The notes under the pieces: generated by a model
Database searches by the model: none
What the model was told of the DNA's origin: nothing
The model's input: the letters and a program-made list of their open reading frames with translations, nothing else
Made by a program: the position numbers and the translations under genes
Part shown: in pieces, positions 62,703-64,000 of the stretch
Position numbering within the stretch: position 1 is the stretch's first letter
Layout of the letters: each line of letters starts with the position of its first letter
From: CAIWHR01 sp963726765
GTDB lineage: Bacteria; Pseudomonadota; Gammaproteobacteria; Burkholderiales; Casimicrobiaceae
DNA: 64,000 bases
Assembly (NCBI GenBank): GCA_963726765.1
Contig: CAVSDH010000014.1
Span: 1-64,000, forward strand
Direction: 5' to 3'

Positions 62703-64000
62703 TCAGCGCGTGGCGGGACGCGAAAGCGACGCGGCGAGCTGCGCGTACTCGGTGTTTTCGGGATCGAGCTCGGTCAGCTTCCTCGCATAGCGAAGCGCGT
62801 CGTCGCGTCGACCCGCGCCGGAGGAAAAATGGGCGAGCCCGAACAGCACGTCACGGTCGTTCGGTTGCGCCTTCAATGCGACGGACAGCACCTCCAGCGC
62901 TTCCTTCGAACGCCCCACGTCGTTGAGCGCGACCGCGTAGACATACGCATAGCGCGCATTCTCCGGAGCGAGTTTCGCCGCCTCGCCGAACTCGCGCAAT
63001 CCGTCCGCGTGGCGCTTCTCGCGCACGAGTGTCAGCCCCAGCGCGTGGTGCAGGGCCGCGGCGCGCGGCGCGTTCGCGATGCCCTGCCGCAGTACGGACT
63101 CGGCCTCGGACTCGGCGCCGCGGGTGCGGTAGACATCGGCGAGATTCACGCGCGCCTCCACCGAAGTCGGATCGATCTCGAGCGCCTTGCGGAACTCGGC
63201 GATCGCGGCGGCCGGGTCGCCGCGCGTGGCGTGGAGGTTGCCGAGGTTCATCCGGCCTTCGGGTCGATCCGCGAGATAGGTTTGCGTCGCAACGTATTCG
63301 TCGAGTGCCTTCGCGAATGCCGCCCGGTCGGCCGCCGGCAACCGCGCTTCCGGCGGGCCCGCGAGCGCGTGCGCCGCCTCGATGCGCACACCTCTTGCAG
63401 GGTCGTTCAGCATGCGGGGCAGGTAGCGAAGCCGTGTTGCCGGATCGGCGGCGCCGATCGCGTCGACCGCGGCGAGTCGCACCAGCGCGTCCGGATCGTT
63501 CAACGCGCGCGTGACCGCGGGAAGCGATGACGGCGAAAGCATTCGCCCCAGTCGCTCGATCGCGCTCGCGCGCACGATCGCGGGTTGCGCGGCGTCGTCG
63601 GCGAGAGTCATGAGCGCGCCGCGCGCGCCGGGCGCACCGACGTTTCCTGCCTGCAGCGCGGCTGCGAACGTCTGGTAACCGACCGGCGTGCGCCCGGTCC
63701 ACTGGCGAATCGCGTCCGCTGCCCACTGCGGCGATTTCTTCGTGTGGCACTGATTGCACGCGTTGGGCATTCCGAACTTCGCCGACAGGTCGGGGCGGGG
63801 AATGCGCAGCGAGTGATCGCGCCGCGGGTCGACCCGCATGTAGGTCGTGGTGGGCATGTGGCAGGCGACGCAGCGGGCACCGGGGGTGGCCTGCGCGTGA
63901 TGCGTGTGCGCAGGCACGTCGAATTTCGCCGGTTGATGGCATTGCGCGCACAGCTCGTTGTCCGGGCGCCGCAATTCCTGCGTGTGCGGATCGTGACAAT
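62703..64000 (-). CDS. multiheme cytochrome c with HEAT and TPR repeats (N-terminus outside window)
   Basis: The gene enters from the right edge in frame as CHDPHTQELRRPDNELCAQCH, so the ATG and probably a signal peptide and further hemes lie beyond the window. Visible heme sites are the CH of one motif, CAQCH, CVACH and CNQCH within the first 85 residues. HEAT-like repeats follow (AIVRASAIERLGRMLSPSSLP, then DALVRLAAVDAIGA and RGVRIEAAHALAG), then about four TPR units (AIAEFRKALEIDPTSVEARVNLADVY). It ends six bases after the cyclase stop (tail to tail). It may bind partners of periplasmic electron transfer; its exact role is unknown. Confidence 0.85.
   Translation of the reverse strand, partial: CHDPHTQELRRPDNELCAQCHQPAKFDVPAHTHHAQATPGARCVACHMPTTTYMRVDPRRDHSLRIPRPDLSAKFGMPNACNQCHTKKSPQWAADAIRQWTGRTPVGYQTFAAALQAGNVGAPGARGALMTLADDAAQPAIVRASAIERLGRMLSPSSLPAVTRALNDPDALVRLAAVDAIGAADPATRLRYLPRMLNDPARGVRIEAAHALAGPPEARLPAADRAAFAKALDEYVATQTYLADRPEGRMNLGNLHATRGDPAAAIAEFRKALEIDPTSVEARVNLADVYRTRGAESEAESVLRQGIANAPRAAALHHALGLTLVREKRHADGLREFGEAAKLAPENARYAYVYAVALNDVGRSKEALEVLSVALKAQPNDRDVLFGLAHFSSGAGRRDDALRYARKLTELDPENTEYAQLAASLSRPATR

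Overview
This is a GC-rich (roughly two thirds G+C) chromosomal segment from a betaproteobacterium. The ribosomal and RNA polymerase proteins, 396-residue EF-Tu, system I (Ccm) cytochrome c maturation and a LysR/DUF3563-like pair all fit that class; I cannot go below class from sequence alone. No tRNA, rRNA, CRISPR array, insertion sequence or prophage is visible.

Positions 1-11900 (+) hold nusG-rplK-rplA-rplJ-rplL-rpoB-rpoC, with an L10-type leader before rplJ, a terminator/attenuator and a processing-type hairpin between rplL and rpoB, and a strong terminator after rpoC. A convergent LysR regulator and a small DUF3563-like gene (11915-13472) separate this block from the str/S10/spc/alpha superoperon (13521-32493, +): rpsL-rpsG-fusA-tuf, then rpsJ through rpsQ, rplN through secY-infA-rpmJ, and rpsM-rpsK-rpsD-rpoA-rplQ. 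A galE-type epimerase follows.

Positions 33561-42921 (-) form a catabolic/transport run. In transcription order it encodes an ornithine cyclodeaminase-family protein, a PhnD-like protein without signal peptide, an OpuC/OsmX-type betaine-binding protein, a histidine ammonia-lyase (HAL) family lyase that lacks the Ala-Ser-Gly triad needed to make the MIO cofactor, two OpuC-type permeases and their ATPase, then a NitT/TauT-type ABC importer. The lyase gene sits between the binding protein and the permeases of the betaine-type transporter. My main inference is that the run imports a histidine betaine (ergothioneine or hercynine) and removes trimethylamine from it, as MIO-free ergothionases do. 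Facing away from it, hutD-hutF-hutI-hutG (43034-47015, +) encodes the lower histidine pathway (imidazolonepropionate to formimidoylglutamate to formylglutamate to glutamate plus formate); hutU and a canonical hutH are absent from the window.

Positions 47436-58735 (-) hold the cytochrome c assembly operon ccmABCDEFGHI. It continues into an octaheme nitrite reductase-like cytochrome with a CXXCK active-site heme motif, a second CcmI/NrfG-like TPR protein that may serve that heme, and protoporphyrinogen oxidase. Positions 58967-62696 (+) hold an IPTL-CTERM-like Ig-domain protein and a CHASE2-type adenylate cyclase. The window ends inside a multiheme HEAT/TPR cytochrome (-).

Eleven reading-frame breaks in ten genes (rpoB, rpoC, LysR, tuf, rplR, hutG, hemG/hemY, ccmC, the Ig-domain gene and the cyclase twice) are all repaired by removing one base. 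Each repair restores the normal family length. They look like residual insertion errors in the assembly rather than real mutations, and the frames are joined in the annotation.
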